Notes: a model not told the origin generated them from the letters alone. DNA of 47,887 nucleotides from Methylocystis sp. (GCA_016177005.1 JACOWC010000056.1:1-47887); one strand, 5' to 3'. Shown: positions 9,901 through 20,846, counted from the first letter of the stretch. Program-made: numbers and translations.

Positions 9901-10742
9901 AGGCGGTTATCTTGGTCACGGTCGTCGTGCCGGTAAAGAATGAGGAGCAAAATCTCGCGCAGTGCCTATCCCGCCTCGGCCGCTTCGCGCACGTAATTGT
10001 GGTCGATAGCGGGAGCGACGATCGCACGTCTGATATCGCCAAGGAATATGGAGCGGAGCTAATCCAGTTCAGATGGAGTGGCAGCTATCCGAAAAAGCGC
10101 AACTGGGTTCTGATGAATTACCGCTTTACGACGCCTTGGGTTCTCTTCCTCGACGCCGATGAACTCATCAGCGACGCATTTTGCGACGAATTGCAGGGCG
10201 CGATCCAAGATAAAAATAAAGTAGGCTTTTGGCTGAATTACACGAGCTACTTTTTGGGCCGGAAACTGTCCCATGGCGTTCCGCAAAGGAAGCTTGCATT
10301 GATGCGTGTGGGCTCGGGACTCTACGAGAGAATAGAGGAGGAATCCTGGAGCCAACTCGATATGGAAATCCACGAGCATCCCATTCTGGATGGGGTGGTG
10401 GGAGAGCTTTCGAATTGCATTGAACACCGAGATTTGCGCGGCGTAGATCGATTTCTCTCGCGGCATATCGATTATGCCAAGTGGGAGGCGGCGCGATATG
10501 AGCGGCTGCATGAAGAGGGAGGGTTGGGAATTGCGCGACATCTAACCAAGCGACAGTTATTCAAATACCGTAACATAAGACACTGGTGGTTCCCTTGGTT
10601 CTATTTTTTGTTTTCGTATATCGTGCGACTCGGATTTCTTGATGGTCGGGGCGGGTTCCGCTACGCTTTCTACAAAGCTTGGTATTTTGAGACTGTCCGA
10701 GCCTTGATTGAAGAACGAGAGATGAGCAGCCGCGGTCGCTAG
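9894..10742 (+). CDS. GT2 family glycosyltransferase (start MLKAVILVTVVVPVKNEEQNLAQC overlaps the previous stop as ATGTTGA)
   Basis: VVPVKNEEQNLAQCLSRL...VVDSGSDDRTSDIAKEYGAELIQF...LFLDADEL. Confidence 0.88.
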   Translation: MLKAVILVTVVVPVKNEEQNLAQCLSRLGRFAHVIVVDSGSDDRTSDIAKEYGAELIQFRWSGSYPKKRNWVLMNYRFTTPWVLFLDADELISDAFCDELQGAIQDKNKVGFWLNYTSYFLGRKLSHGVPQRKLALMRVGSGLYERIEEESWSQLDMEIHEHPILDGVVGELSNCIEHRDLRGVDRFLSRHIDYAKWEAARYERLHEEGGLGIARHLTKRQLFKYRNIRHWWFPWFYFLFSYIVRLGFLDGRGGFRYAFYKAWYFETVRALIEEREMSSRGR

Positions 10743-10807
10743 ATCACGCCGCGCGCAAATTGCGAGGCGCGACTTTCCCCAGTTCGCCGATGAGACGCTC
10801 TATTGTG

Positions 10808-12187
10808 CTACTCTCTGGGCGCCAACGCGCGCGGCAAGCGAAGCATGAAGCACGTTCCGCCCTGGGGCAGATCCTTGAAGTCGATGGTCCCGCCGTGTTC
10901 ATGCACAATCGAATAGCTGATCCACAAACCGAGCCCCGTGCCCTCACCGGCCTCCTTGGTCGTAAAGAACGGTTCAAAAATCCGGCTGCGAATCGATTCC
11001 TGAATGCCTCGACCATTATCCGTCACTTCGACGACGGCGCAATCGCCTTCGCCTCGCGTTTCTATAAAAACTCGCGGATGATCGATATTGCGCACGGCGT
11101 CGAGCGCGTTGTCGATCAGATTGACGAGCACCGAGTGAATCTGGCCGCTCTGGCCCAATGCGAACAACTGCGGCTCGAGCTTCGTCTCTAACTTCGCTTT
11201 CGCCTTTTTGCTGCGCGACGCCCATTGCGCCGCCGTTTGGACGACCTTCGTCAAGTCGACCGCCTCTCGCGGCGCTTTGGCGCTGAATGACAGACGCCGC
11301 AAGTTCTTGACGATCTCGCTGATGCGGACAGCCCCTTCGAGCGTTCCCTCGATCAGCGGCTCCAGATCGGCGAGAATCGGATCAATCCTGTTGCGGCGCC
11401 TGAGCGCATCCCGCTCGTCTGTGCTCGCGCCGGAATGGATCGCGTCGAGATAGGCGGTTATCGCCCGCCGATATCGATCCAGCGTGTGGATATTGCCATA
11501 GACGAAGCTGATTGGATTATTGAGTTCATGCGCGACGCCGGCGACGAGTCGACCAAGGCTCGCCATTTTCTCCTGTTCGATCAGTCGCGACTGCGCCTGT
11601 TGCAGATCGACATGGGCGCGATGCAGAGCCTCGTAGGCGCGCCGCAGTTCGCCGATCGGGCGTCCGGTGAAGACGGCTCCGGCCCGCCGCCCTTCGGAGT
11701 TGAACAGCGCCGAACAATTGATCGCCATCAAATCCGATGGTCCATTCGCTGTCTGGAAACGCAATTCGACGCTCGCCACTTCGCGCGCCAGTCCCGAACC
11801 GATGATCACCGACGCCTGGTCGCGGTCCTCGAACACGAATTGATCGCAGAGCGGCCTGCCGAGCAACTCCTGTTCCGACTTGCCGGTGAGCGATTGAAAG
11901 GCCGGATTGACTTGCAGGATCGCCCCTTTCTCGTCGCACACGAGCAAGACGTCGGAAACCGAGGCGATGACGCTCGAGATGAAATTCTGCGCTTCCTCGA
12001 GCTGGGCGTTCTTTTTCTCAAGATCGGTTTCGTAACCGATGAGGTCTGAATAGACTTCATCCATTTTCTGGATGACTTCGACCCACATCGACTCGTCGCC
12101 CGCCGACAAGGAGATTTCTTCTTTGCCCGCAACAAGCGCGATCAAATCGCCTCGCTTGAGGAAACGCGGCGCGTCAGACTTCGTCAT
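10808..12187 (-). CDS. hupT: PAS sensor histidine kinase HupT/HoxJ (hydrogenase regulation)
   Basis: PAS domain; GRLVAGVAHELNNPISFVYGNI H-box; DNALDAV; GTGLGLWISYSIVHEHGG; ATG overlaps the hupR 3' end; end of hup cluster. Confidence 0.88.
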   Translation of the reverse strand: MTKSDAPRFLKRGDLIALVAGKEEISLSAGDESMWVEVIQKMDEVYSDLIGYETDLEKKNAQLEEAQNFISSVIASVSDVLLVCDEKGAILQVNPAFQSLTGKSEQELLGRPLCDQFVFEDRDQASVIIGSGLAREVASVELRFQTANGPSDLMAINCSALFNSEGRRAGAVFTGRPIGELRRAYEALHRAHVDLQQAQSRLIEQEKMASLGRLVAGVAHELNNPISFVYGNIHTLDRYRRAITAYLDAIHSGASTDERDALRRRNRIDPILADLEPLIEGTLEGAVRISEIVKNLRRLSFSAKAPREAVDLTKVVQTAAQWASRSKKAKAKLETKLEPQLFALGQSGQIHSVLVNLIDNALDAVRNIDHPRVFIETRGEGDCAVVEVTDNGRGIQESIRSRIFEPFFTTKEAGEGTGLGLWISYSIVHEHGGTIDFKDLPQGGTCFMLRLPRALAPRE

Positions 12188-13700
12188 CGACGACGCGGGA
12201 AATATCGTAACGCGCGATCTTGCTGCGCAGCCCGACGCGCGATAGGCCGAGTTCGTCGGCGACATGGCTGATGTTTCGGCCGTTGCGTTCGAGCGACTCC
12301 TTGATGACGGCGCATTCCAGCATTTCGACCCGCTCCTTCAGCGTGAAGCGCGCATGTTCCTCGTTCGTCTCGACCTGGCGCCCGTGATTGACGATCGCAG
12401 GCGACAGAAGTCCCGGTTCGAGATTCGTATCGCCGTCGCAGAGCACCACCATGCGCTGAATTTCATTGTGCAGCTCGCGGACGTTGCCCGGCCAGGAATA
12501 GCGCTCCATCAGACGTAACGTCTCCGGCTCGAAACCAGGAATGCGCCGGTTGAACATCTGGTTGACGTTGACGAGAACGCGAGCCGCGATGACCGGGATG
12601 TCGCCGACCCGCTCGGCGAGCGACGGCAGGTGAATGGGAAACGCGGCGAGCCGATAATAGAGATCGCGGCGGAATCGGCCTGCCTCCACCTCCGCCTGAA
12701 TATTGCGGTTGGTCGCCGCGATGACGCGCACGTCCACGCGCCGCGGCCGTTGCGCGCCGAGGGGACGGATCTCGCCTTCTTGCAGGACACGCAGCAGCTT
12801 GACTTGAAACGAGGGAGAGGTTTCGCCGATCTCATCGAGGAAAATCGAACCGCCATTGGCGACTTCGAACAGGCCGATCCGATCCTGATAGGCGCCGGTG
12901 AATGCGCCTTTCTTGCAACCGAAGAGTTCGCTTTCCAGCAATTCGTCTGGAAGCGCGCCACAGTTCTCAACGACGAAGGATTTGTCGCCGCGCGCCGAGC
13001 CATGATGAATCGCTCGCGCCAGCAATTCCTTGCCCGTGCCAGAAGCGCCGGTGATCAGGACGGAAATGTCATATTCAGCCGCGCGCCGCCCGAGGGCGAT
13101 CGCCGCGCGCACCGGACTGTCGGGCGTGTGGGCGATGCGGCCGAATTCGAACATGCGCCGTTCGACCCGACGTTGATCGCTCGCCAATCGTCGCAATCGG
13201 TCGTTCGAGGGCTTGACCTCGAGCGGCGGCGTCGCGCCGCCGGCCTTTTGCAATTGATAGAGCTGCGCCGCCTCCCGCACCGACTCGATGAGCTTCTCGG
13301 GGCTCCATGGCTTGGTGACATATTGATATATGCCGGCCTCGTTGACGCCGGCGATGATGTCTTCGGCGTCCGTGTAGCCGGAGATGATCATGCGCACCGG
13401 CTCCGGCCATTGATCGCGCACACGTTTGAGAAAATCGACGCCGTTCTCGCCGGGCATGCGTTGATCGCACAAAATGACCTGTACGAGGTCGCCGGCGAGA
13501 ACCGCTTCCGCCTCGGCGGCGCTCCCCGCGCAGACGACTTCGAATTCGACGCTCAACACCCTGTGCAAGGATTCGCGCGAACGCTTTTCGTCATCGACCA
13601 CAAGCACGACCGCCGTAGGCCTCGCGGACGCTTCAGTTCGCTGTTCGTCACGCATCTTGTCCATGCAATCGCCTTGCCGATCCACCAAGCGCTCCCTCAC
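12174..13700 (-). CDS. hupR: Sigma-54-dependent response regulator HupR/HoxA
   Basis: Receiver domain (VVDDEKRSRESLHRVL, ILCDQRMPGENGV), AAA+ GASGTGKELLARAIH, GAFTGAY motif, C-terminal Fis-type HTH. Confidence 0.92.
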   Translation of the reverse strand: MRERLVDRQGDCMDKMRDEQRTEASARPTAVVLVVDDEKRSRESLHRVLSVEFEVVCAGSAAEAEAVLAGDLVQVILCDQRMPGENGVDFLKRVRDQWPEPVRMIISGYTDAEDIIAGVNEAGIYQYVTKPWSPEKLIESVREAAQLYQLQKAGGATPPLEVKPSNDRLRRLASDQRRVERRMFEFGRIAHTPDSPVRAAIALGRRAAEYDISVLITGASGTGKELLARAIHHGSARGDKSFVVENCGALPDELLESELFGCKKGAFTGAYQDRIGLFEVANGGSIFLDEIGETSPSFQVKLLRVLQEGEIRPLGAQRPRRVDVRVIAATNRNIQAEVEAGRFRRDLYYRLAAFPIHLPSLAERVGDIPVIAARVLVNVNQMFNRRIPGFEPETLRLMERYSWPGNVRELHNEIQRMVVLCDGDTNLEPGLLSPAIVNHGRQVETNEEHARFTLKERVEMLECAVIKESLERNGRNISHVADELGLSRVGLRSKIARYDISRVVDDEV

Positions 13701-13709
13701 CTTGCAGAC

Positions 13710-14759
13710 TCAACAAATGCGCGGCAGTTGCTCGCCGGAGAGCCAGTCGACGATGCGGCCGCCGCCGAACGCCGTCGTCATTTGCACGAAACAATGGTCG
13801 TCGTCGACGATCTCTCCGACAAGCGCCGCGTCTTTGCCGAGCCGATGCGCCCGCATCGCCGCCAGCACGCTTTCAGCCGCCTCGCGCTCAACGATCGCCA
13901 CGAGTTTCCCTTCATTGGCGACGAACAAGGGATCGAGCCCGAGCAATTCGCAAGCCGCCGCGACCTGAGGTTTAACCGGGATGGACGCTTCTTCGATGCG
14001 AACGCCGACGCGCGACTGATGGGCGATTTCGTTCAACGTCGCCGCCAACCCGCCGCGCGTCGGATCGCGCATGAGGCGGATCGAGGCGCCGGCGACGTCG
14101 ACCATGCGCGCCACGAGATCGTGCAGCGCCGCCGTGTCGGAAACGACTGCCGTTTCGAAGGCGAGATTTTCTCGCCGCGACATAACGGCTACGCCATGAT
14201 CGCCGATGGAGCCTGATAGCAGCACAACATCTCCCGGCCGCGCCTTGTCGCCCGACAGTTCGAGGCCGGACGGGACGACGCCAACGCAAGCGGTGGAGAT
14301 GAACACGCCATCGGCCTTGCCGCGCTCAACCACCTTGGTGTCGCCGGTGATGATCGGCACGCCAGCCTCACGAGAAGCTTCCCCCATGCTCTCGGCGATG
14401 CGGCGAAGATCGGCGAGCGGAAAGCCTTCCTCGATGATGAAGCTCGCCGACATATGCAGCGGCCGGGCGCCAGCCATGGCGATGTCGTTGATCGTGCCGT
14501 GCACGGCGAGCCGGCCGATGTCGCCTCCCGGGAAAAACAACGGCGACACGACATAGCCGTCGGTCGTCATCACCATGCGGCCGGCGTCGACGTCGAAGGC
14601 CGACTGATCATTGCCGGCGCGCAGCCAGTCATTGTCGAAAGCGGTATGGAAAACGTCGGCGATGAGGCGCGCCATGGCGCGCCCGCCGGAGCCATGCGAG
14701 AGATCGACGCGCCCATTGCGAAAGTCGAGCTTGCGGCCGAACGGCTCATGCTTGTTCAT
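13710..14759 (-). CDS. hypE: Hydrogenase maturation factor HypE
   Basis: DLSHGSGGRAM...; C-terminal ...QLPRIC (conserved terminal Cys). Confidence 0.97.
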   Translation of the reverse strand: MNKHEPFGRKLDFRNGRVDLSHGSGGRAMARLIADVFHTAFDNDWLRAGNDQSAFDVDAGRMVMTTDGYVVSPLFFPGGDIGRLAVHGTINDIAMAGARPLHMSASFIIEEGFPLADLRRIAESMGEASREAGVPIITGDTKVVERGKADGVFISTACVGVVPSGLELSGDKARPGDVVLLSGSIGDHGVAVMSRRENLAFETAVVSDTAALHDLVARMVDVAGASIRLMRDPTRGGLAATLNEIAHQSRVGVRIEEASIPVKPQVAAACELLGLDPLFVANEGKLVAIVEREAAESVLAAMRAHRLGKDAALVGEIVDDDHCFVQMTTAFGGGRIVDWLSGEQLPRIC

Positions 14760-15901
14760 GACGCAGCCCTCCGTTGTTCGTGTCGGCGAAATCTGCCGTA
14801 AGCCCAATGAGCCGCGCAAGAGCCTTCAGACGACACCATGCACGCGCCCATCGGCGTTTCTGGCGTACACGCGACGCCGAAAAGCTTGCAGTCTTGTGGG
14901 CGCTTCGCCCCGCGCAGAATCGCCCCGCATTCGCAGGCGGGATTGTCGCGCGCCGACTGCGTGACGACGCAGAAGCGTCGCTCGGCGTCGAACTGCGCGT
15001 AAGCGTCGCGCAGCCTGAGCGCGCTGAACGGAATTTCGCCAAGGCCGCGCCATTCGAAGCTCTCGCGCAGCTCGAAGATGTCCTCGATTTCGGCCAGAGC
15101 CTTGCGGTTTCCATCCTCGGCGACGGCGCGACGATACTGGTTCTCGATTTCGCTGCGGCCATCATTGATCTGCCGCACCAGCATCAAGATCGCCTGGATC
15201 ACGTCGAGCGGCTCGAAGCCGGCGATGACGACAGGCTTATGGAAGTCTGTGGCGAAGCGCCGATAGGGCGCCATGCCGATGACGGTCGAGACATGCGCAG
15301 GCCCGACAAATCCCTCGATCTGCACGGCGCCGGGGTCGTTCGCGTCGCAGGACTCGAGAATTGCCTGGATGGCCGAGGGCGTGAGCACATGATTGCAGAA
15401 GACCGAAAAATTGATCAGGTTTTTCTTTTGTGCAAGGCGGATGGCCAGTGCGGTCGGAGGCGTCGTCGTTTCGAAGCCAACTGCTAAGAAGACAACCTGG
15501 CGATTCGGCTCGCTTTCGGCGATCGATATGGCGTCCAGCGTCGAATAGACCATGCGGATATCGGCGCCGTCGGCCTTCGCCTTCAGAAGGCTCGAGCCAT
15601 TGGAGCCCGGAACGCGCATCAAATCCCCATATGTGCAGAGCGTCACTTCTTTTCGCTTTGCAAGGCGGATGGCGTCGTCGATGCGGCCGATGGGCAGCAC
15701 GCACACCGGACAACCGGGACCGTGAATCATACGGATGTTTTCAGGCAGCAAATCCTCGACGCCGTAGCGCGAGATCGCGTGCGTATGACCGCCGCAGAAC
15801 TCCATGAAGCGGTATTCGCGATTCTTTCGCGCCTCCGCGGCGATGCGCCTGGTGACGCCGCGCGCCAATTCGCCGTCGCGGTATTCGTCGACATGTTTCA
15901 T
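14756..15901 (-). CDS. hypD: Hydrogenase maturation factor HypD
   Basis: FMEFCGGHTHAISRYG, IRMIHGPGCPVCVLP, AVGFETTTPPTA. Confidence 0.97.
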   Translation of the reverse strand: MKHVDEYRDGELARGVTRRIAAEARKNREYRFMEFCGGHTHAISRYGVEDLLPENIRMIHGPGCPVCVLPIGRIDDAIRLAKRKEVTLCTYGDLMRVPGSNGSSLLKAKADGADIRMVYSTLDAISIAESEPNRQVVFLAVGFETTTPPTALAIRLAQKKNLINFSVFCNHVLTPSAIQAILESCDANDPGAVQIEGFVGPAHVSTVIGMAPYRRFATDFHKPVVIAGFEPLDVIQAILMLVRQINDGRSEIENQYRRAVAEDGNRKALAEIEDIFELRESFEWRGLGEIPFSALRLRDAYAQFDAERRFCVVTQSARDNPACECGAILRGAKRPQDCKLFGVACTPETPMGACMVSSEGSCAAHWAYGRFRRHEQRRAAS

Positions 15902-16128
15902 GCGCTTGCCTCCAGCTCAGCCGCCTCGCGTAACAGCTCCAAAGTCCGTTGTGCTTCGGATTCGTCGATTTTGGCGAGCGCGTAGCCGACATGCAGTACG
16001 ATGTAATCGCCGACGGTGACGTTCTCGACCAGCGCAATCGAAACGATCTTGTTCACGCCGTCGAGGCTGACGCGGGCCATATCGTCCGGGAGGAGTTCGA
16101 TGACGCGCGCAGGAATAGCAAGACACAT
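15898..16128 (-). CDS. hypC: Hydrogenase maturation chaperone HypC
   Basis: MCLAIPARVIEL...GDYIVLHVGYALAKIDESEA. Confidence 0.96.
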   Translation of the reverse strand: MCLAIPARVIELLPDDMARVSLDGVNKIVSIALVENVTVGDYIVLHVGYALAKIDESEAQRTLELLREAAELEASA

Positions 16129-16143
16129 CGCTTTTCACACCTT

Positions 16144-18402
16144 TCACGAAATCCTGGCGCGCGCAGCATCGCGCGCGATGAACGCCTGTCCGAGCGACAG
16201 GCCGCCGTCATTGGATGGAGCCTTTCGCGCCAGCAAAGGCTCGACGCCCTGTTCGCGCAGGCGCCGAGAAAGACCGTCGGCGATGACGGCGTTCATGAGA
16301 CAGCCTCCGCCGAGCGCCACGCGCTTATGGCCGAGGCTCAGCGAGACGTCGCCGATCCACGCGGCGAAGGCCTCGATGAGCGTTCCATGAAACAGTTCGG
16401 AGCCCTCCGCCGCAGAGAGTGTCGGCTCCAACAGCGCGGCAAGGAGCGGCGTGAGGTCGAGCACGCCTTGGCTGATCGTGAAGCCTCCGGAAAGGATTCG
16501 CGGCTCGCGGCACAACGCCTCGAGCTCCATGGCCGCCTGCCCCTCATAGTCTTGCATGAGCCGCACGCCCAAGAGCGCCGCTGCGGCGTCGAACATTCGG
16601 CCGAGGCTCGTCGTTTGAGCGATCGTTGCAGACGCGGCAAGGCGCGCCACGCTCGTCGCCTGTATGACTTGCGGGAATCGCTCTGACGCCTCGTCGGCTC
16701 GACCAAGGCGCGCGATAGCGGCCACCGCCATGCGCCATGGCTCACGCGCGGCGCGATCTCCGCCCGGCAATGGCAATGGCGCGAGATGCCCGACCCGGCG
16801 CCATGCGCCGTTCTCGATCAGCATCAACTCGCCGCCCCAGGCGCCTCCGTCATCGCCATAACCATAGCCGTCGAGCGCTGCGCCTAAAATCGGCTCCTCA
16901 ACGCCGTGCTCTGCGGCGATCGCCGCGACATGCGCGGCATGATGCTGGACCCGAGAAACCGGCAGTCCGCTCGATTCCGCCCAGCGCGTGGAATAGAGAT
17001 CGGGATGAAGATCGCAAGCGACAACTTCCGGCCGCACATCGAGAATTGCAAGCATGCGCCGGACCGTCTCTTCGTGAAAAGCGATCGTCGCGCGATTGTC
17101 GAGACTGCCGATATGAGCCGAGATGAAAGCCTCGCGCCCGCGCGTCACAGTCACCGTTGTTTTCAAATGCGCGCCGAGCGCGAGCGCATTTGGCCCATCG
17201 GTCGCGAGTTCGATCGGCTCGGGAACAAAGCCGCGCGCCCGCCGCAAAAAGGCCGGCGCGCCGGCGATCATTGTCATGACGCTATCGTCGGCGCGGGCGA
17301 CGATCGCACGGTCGTGGCCGACAATGAGGTCGGCGATGGATGCGAGCTTGGCGCGCGCCTCCGCATCCTCGATGATCAGCGGCTCGCCGCCGGGATTGGC
17401 GCTCGTCGCGATCAGCGTGAACTCATGCGGTTCGTCTCGCCAGGACTTGTCCGCCGGATAACCCGCCGCTGCGTGAAACAAGAGATGGTGCACAGGTGCA
17501 TAGGGAAGTACGATGCCGTTCCGCGACAGGCCCGGCGCAACCGATGGCGCCAACTCTTCCCGCTTGTCGACGACGACGATCGGTCGGGCCGACGATTGCA
17601 GTAAACGGAGTTCATCGGCGCCAAAAACGCCGATCCGCGCCGCGGAAGCAGCGTTGCAGGCCATGACGGCGAAAGGTTTTGTGTCGCGTCCCTTCCGGCG
17701 GCGTAGCTCGGAAACTGCGCGCTCATTTCGTGCGTCGCAGAGCAGGTGAAAGCCGCCGACGCCTTTGAGGGCGACGATGCCGCCGGAGCGGATCGACTCG
17801 AAAATGTCGTCGATCGAGCAATCCAATTGCGGTCCGCATCGCGGACAGGCGATCGGTTGCGCGTGAAAACGCCGATTCGCGGGATCATGATAGTCCCGCT
17901 CGCAATCCTCGCACATCGCAAATCGCGCCATCGACGTTTGCGGGCGATCATAGGGCAGGCGCCGCGTCAGCGTGTAGCGTGGCCCGCAATGCGTGCAGTT
18001 GACGAAAGCATAACGATGGAACCGGCTCGCCGGATCGAAAAGGTCGTCGAGACAGGCGTCGCAAACGGCCGCGTCTGGAACGATGCGGGTGTGGGCCTTG
18101 CCGCTCCTGCTCAGCTCGATCGAAAATTCCTGTTCGCGCTTTGGCGCGATCGGCTCTAAATGAATATGGTCTATACGCGCGAGCGGCGGCGGATCGCGGC
18201 GCAGCGCCTCGACGAATTCCATGATATGCGCGCCCTCGACCTCCAGCAGCACGCCACGGGCGTCGTTTCGGACGAAACCGCCGAGTGCGAATTTATGCGC
18301 CAAACCATGGACAAATGGCCGGAAGCCGACGCCCTGCACGGCGCCGCGCACGCGCACGCGAAGCCTCGCATTCGTCGCCATCTCCGCAGGCGCCATGTCC
18401 AT
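16144..18402 (-). CDS. hypF: Carbamoyltransferase HypF
   Basis: Acylphosphatase N-domain (RGAVQGVGFRPFVHGLA), zinc-finger CDACLDDLFDP/CTHCGPRYT, YrdC-like and Kae1-like domains. ORF extends to 18561; likely ATG at 18402. Confidence 0.95.
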   Translation of the reverse strand: MDMAPAEMATNARLRVRVRGAVQGVGFRPFVHGLAHKFALGGFVRNDARGVLLEVEGAHIMEFVEALRRDPPPLARIDHIHLEPIAPKREQEFSIELSRSGKAHTRIVPDAAVCDACLDDLFDPASRFHRYAFVNCTHCGPRYTLTRRLPYDRPQTSMARFAMCEDCERDYHDPANRRFHAQPIACPRCGPQLDCSIDDIFESIRSGGIVALKGVGGFHLLCDARNERAVSELRRRKGRDTKPFAVMACNAASAARIGVFGADELRLLQSSARPIVVVDKREELAPSVAPGLSRNGIVLPYAPVHHLLFHAAAGYPADKSWRDEPHEFTLIATSANPGGEPLIIEDAEARAKLASIADLIVGHDRAIVARADDSVMTMIAGAPAFLRRARGFVPEPIELATDGPNALALGAHLKTTVTVTRGREAFISAHIGSLDNRATIAFHEETVRRMLAILDVRPEVVACDLHPDLYSTRWAESSGLPVSRVQHHAAHVAAIAAEHGVEEPILGAALDGYGYGDDGGAWGGELMLIENGAWRRVGHLAPLPLPGGDRAAREPWRMAVAAIARLGRADEASERFPQVIQATSVARLAASATIAQTTSLGRMFDAAAALLGVRLMQDYEGQAAMELEALCREPRILSGGFTISQGVLDLTPLLAALLEPTLSAAEGSELFHGTLIEAFAAWIGDVSLSLGHKRVALGGGCLMNAVIADGLSRRLREQGVEPLLARKAPSNDGGLSLGQAFIARDAARARIS

Positions 18403-18407
18403 GCCTC

Positions 18408-19376
18408 TTATTTCACGGCCGCCACGCCGGCCTTCGCCCGAATCTGGCGCGCCGCGCGGCCTTCGAGCCATGCATAGAACGCCTGCAAGCCTTCGCCGCT
18501 GCGCGCGGAAACGACCAGAGTTTGCAGATCTGGATTGACCTTCAACGCATTGGCCAGACATAGGCCGACGTCGAAATCGACATGAGGCAAGAGGTCGGCC
18601 TTGTTCAACAGAAGAAGATCGGACGCCGCAAACATCTCAGGATATTTGAGCGGCTTGTCCTCGCCTTCGGTCACCGAGAGAACGACCACCTTATGCGCTT
18701 CGCCGAGATCGAAGGCGGCAGGACACACGAGATTTCCGACATTCTCGATGAACAACAGCCCGCCCTCCGCAAGCGTCAGCTCGTCCAGCGCATGCGCGAT
18801 CATATGCGCATCGAGGTGACAGCCCTTTCCCGTGTTAAGTTGGATAGCCGGCGCGCCAGTAGCGCGAATGCGATCCGCATCGTTGGATGTTTGTTGATCG
18901 CCTTCGATGACGGCGATTGGAAATCGATCCTTCAAGTCGGTGATGACGCGAACCAAGAGCGACGTCTTCCCAGATCCCGGACTTGAGACAAAATTCAGAG
19001 CAAAAGTCCCGGTTTGCGCGAGACGGGCGCGGTTTTCTCGCGCGTAACCATTGTTCTTGGAGAGAATGTCGCGCTCGATGCGAACGATCCGATCTTGACT
19101 GAGGCCGGCGACGTGAACGCCCGCCGGTCCCGCGCCGAAATCGATCGAGGCCGGTTCATGGGCATGACCATGATGATGATCATTCGCTAAGTGGTGAGAA
19201 TGCCCATGATGGTGGGGATGATCATGATCATTGTGATCCGCATGGTCGTGAGGATGTTCATGATCGTGATCATGATCGTGATCGTGGGCGTGACCGCGCT
19301 GTTCATGCGAATGATCGTGTGGACGAGCTTCTTTTCCTTCGGCGCTCGAAGTTCCGCAGCCGCAGACCGTGCACAT
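18408..19376 (-). CDS. hypB: Hydrogenase nickel incorporation GTPase HypB with His-rich N-terminus
   Basis: MCTVCGCG start; His/Asp-rich tract; [12 protein letters not shown]-loop; [16 protein letters not shown]. Confidence 0.97.
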   Translation of the reverse strand: MCTVCGCGTSSAEGKEARPHDHSHEQRGHAHDHDHDHDHEHPHDHADHNDHDHPHHHGHSHHLANDHHHGHAHEPASIDFGAGPAGVHVAGLSQDRIVRIERDILSKNNGYARENRARLAQTGTFALNFVSSPGSGKTSLLVRVITDLKDRFPIAVIEGDQQTSNDADRIRATGAPAIQLNTGKGCHLDAHMIAHALDELTLAEGGLLFIENVGNLVCPAAFDLGEAHKVVVLSVTEGEDKPLKYPEMFAASDLLLLNKADLLPHVDFDVGLCLANALKVNPDLQTLVVSARSGEGLQAFYAWLEGRAARQIRAKAGVAAVK

Positions 19377-19717
19377 CAAACGACCTCCAATTCTTTCACC
19401 CGCATGTCTTCGCCCGCCGTGACTTGGACATGATGCCCGCCGCATTCAGGGCAGGCGCCGAAACGCTCGAGCACTGGAACGGTCTTGCCGCAATCGAGGC
19501 ACCAGCCTTCGCCTGGAACGGCGATGATCTCCAGGCGCGCGCCTTCGACGATGGCGCCTCGCGCAACCGCGTCGAAACAAAATTTAATCGCCTCTGGGTC
19601 GACGCTCCCCAGCGCGCCGATCTCCAGCCGAACCACGCGGACGCGGGCGAACCCCTGCTTGCGGCCTTCTTCCTCGATGAGATCCACGAGGCTTTCGGTC
19701 AGCGCCATCTCATGCAT
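19376..19717 (-). CDS. hypA: Hydrogenase nickel incorporation protein HypA
   Basis: [15 protein letters not shown]...CLDCGKTV...[24 protein letters not shown]. Confidence 0.96.
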   Translation of the reverse strand: MHEMALTESLVDLIEEEGRKQGFARVRVVRLEIGALGSVDPEAIKFCFDAVARGAIVEGARLEIIAVPGEGWCLDCGKTVPVLERFGACPECGGHHVQVTAGEDMRVKELEVV

Positions 19718-20846
19718 CGGCGGGCTCCATCACCTCGACGCGAAAGGCGACGCAAGGGTCAAACAAACTGGCAAGCCGCACAATCGACTGGCGGGCGTCG
19801 CCTCGCGCGATCCGCGCGCCAAGCAGCGCCGCCACGAATGGGCCAGCAGGATGAAAGTTCCACTCCGTTGGCGCAACGATCGCATAGTCGCTGATTTTAT
19901 CGTCCGATGTCAGCCGCGCCCAATGATACAATTCGCCGCGCGATGTTTCGACTACAGCAAAACCCTCGCGCAAAGTCGGAGCTACGCTTCTGCCATAGGG
20001 TTCGATCGCGTCGCCAGCCCCGGCGCGGGACAATCGCTCCAGACATCGCGCAATGTCGATCATGCGCGCCTGCAGGCGCGCGGGCAAGGCGCCGCCAGAA
20101 AGATCGACGTCACGCCAGTGACGCGAGAAGGCTCCGGTCTCGGGCGTGCGGCCGGCAAGCCCTGGCGTCGCGGCGAAGCGTTCGCCGTTCCGCCGCAGTC
20201 CATCGAGGATCGCCGCATCGTCCTCGGCTGCGAGCGCATCGGGAACGCTCGCGGCAAAGCCTCGATCGCCTTCCATCTCTTTCCACAGTCGGCCAAACCA
20301 GGAACTTTTGCTCGGCGGCGCAGATTCAGGACGCGTGGGAAGACCAAGTTCGTCGGCGACAGCGCGAATGCGCTCGATCAGAAGCGTTACAGCGGCGTTC
20401 GGGGCTCTTGCAGAAGGGTTGGCAGCAGCGAGGACCGTGAGCTCTCGCGTGAGCGACAACACTTCTCGCATTGGTCGAATGGCCATTTCATCGAGAGCGA
20501 AAGCGTCGCCTCTTTTCGCGGTCGACGTTATGCAGGAGCGTAGGGTCTCGCTCAAGCGTTCGCAGAGAAGTCCGATTGTCTGCGGCGCGCGCTCGACGGC
20601 GGGAGCCTCGCCGCGCGCCGCCGCGACGGCGTGGGTCGCGGCCATGGCGTGCGAGAGCCCGCAGAGCGAATAGAGTCGTTCGGCGAGCGCCGGTATTTCT
20701 TGAGCGGGACGGCCAATGAACAAACGCGTAAGCTGCGTCGGTCGCGACGAAGCGATGCGGACCGAGCAAATGCGACGGTCGGCGACTTCCGCCACAATCG
20801 AAATTGTGCCAGGCCCCAGCGCTCCGAAGCTGATTGGCGCGTTCAT
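19710..20846 (-). CDS. hupK: Hydrogenase assembly protein HupK (large-subunit-like)
   Basis: Large-subunit-like C-terminus (GELYHWARLTSDDKISDYAIVAPTEWNFHPAGPF...SLFDPCVAFRVEV) lacking the full CxxC ligands; position in hup operon. Confidence 0.85.
   Translation of the reverse strand: MNAPISFGALGPGTISIVAEVADRRICSVRIASSRPTQLTRLFIGRPAQEIPALAERLYSLCGLSHAMAATHAVAAARGEAPAVERAPQTIGLLCERLSETLRSCITSTAKRGDAFALDEMAIRPMREVLSLTRELTVLAAANPSARAPNAAVTLLIERIRAVADELGLPTRPESAPPSKSSWFGRLWKEMEGDRGFAASVPDALAAEDDAAILDGLRRNGERFAATPGLAGRTPETGAFSRHWRDVDLSGGALPARLQARMIDIARCLERLSRAGAGDAIEPYGRSVAPTLREGFAVVETSRGELYHWARLTSDDKISDYAIVAPTEWNFHPAGPFVAALLGARIARGDARQSIVRLASLFDPCVAFRVEVMEPADA

Noticed and set aside
12630-14216. 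528-aa plus-strand ORF
   Set aside because: Antisense to hupR/hypE, which have clear family motifs; typical high-GC shadow ORF.
19190-19330. Repetitive catgatcatgatcgtgatcgtg tract, possible CRISPR or tandem repeat
   Set aside because: It is the codon pattern of the HypB His/Asp-rich domain; no spacer structure.
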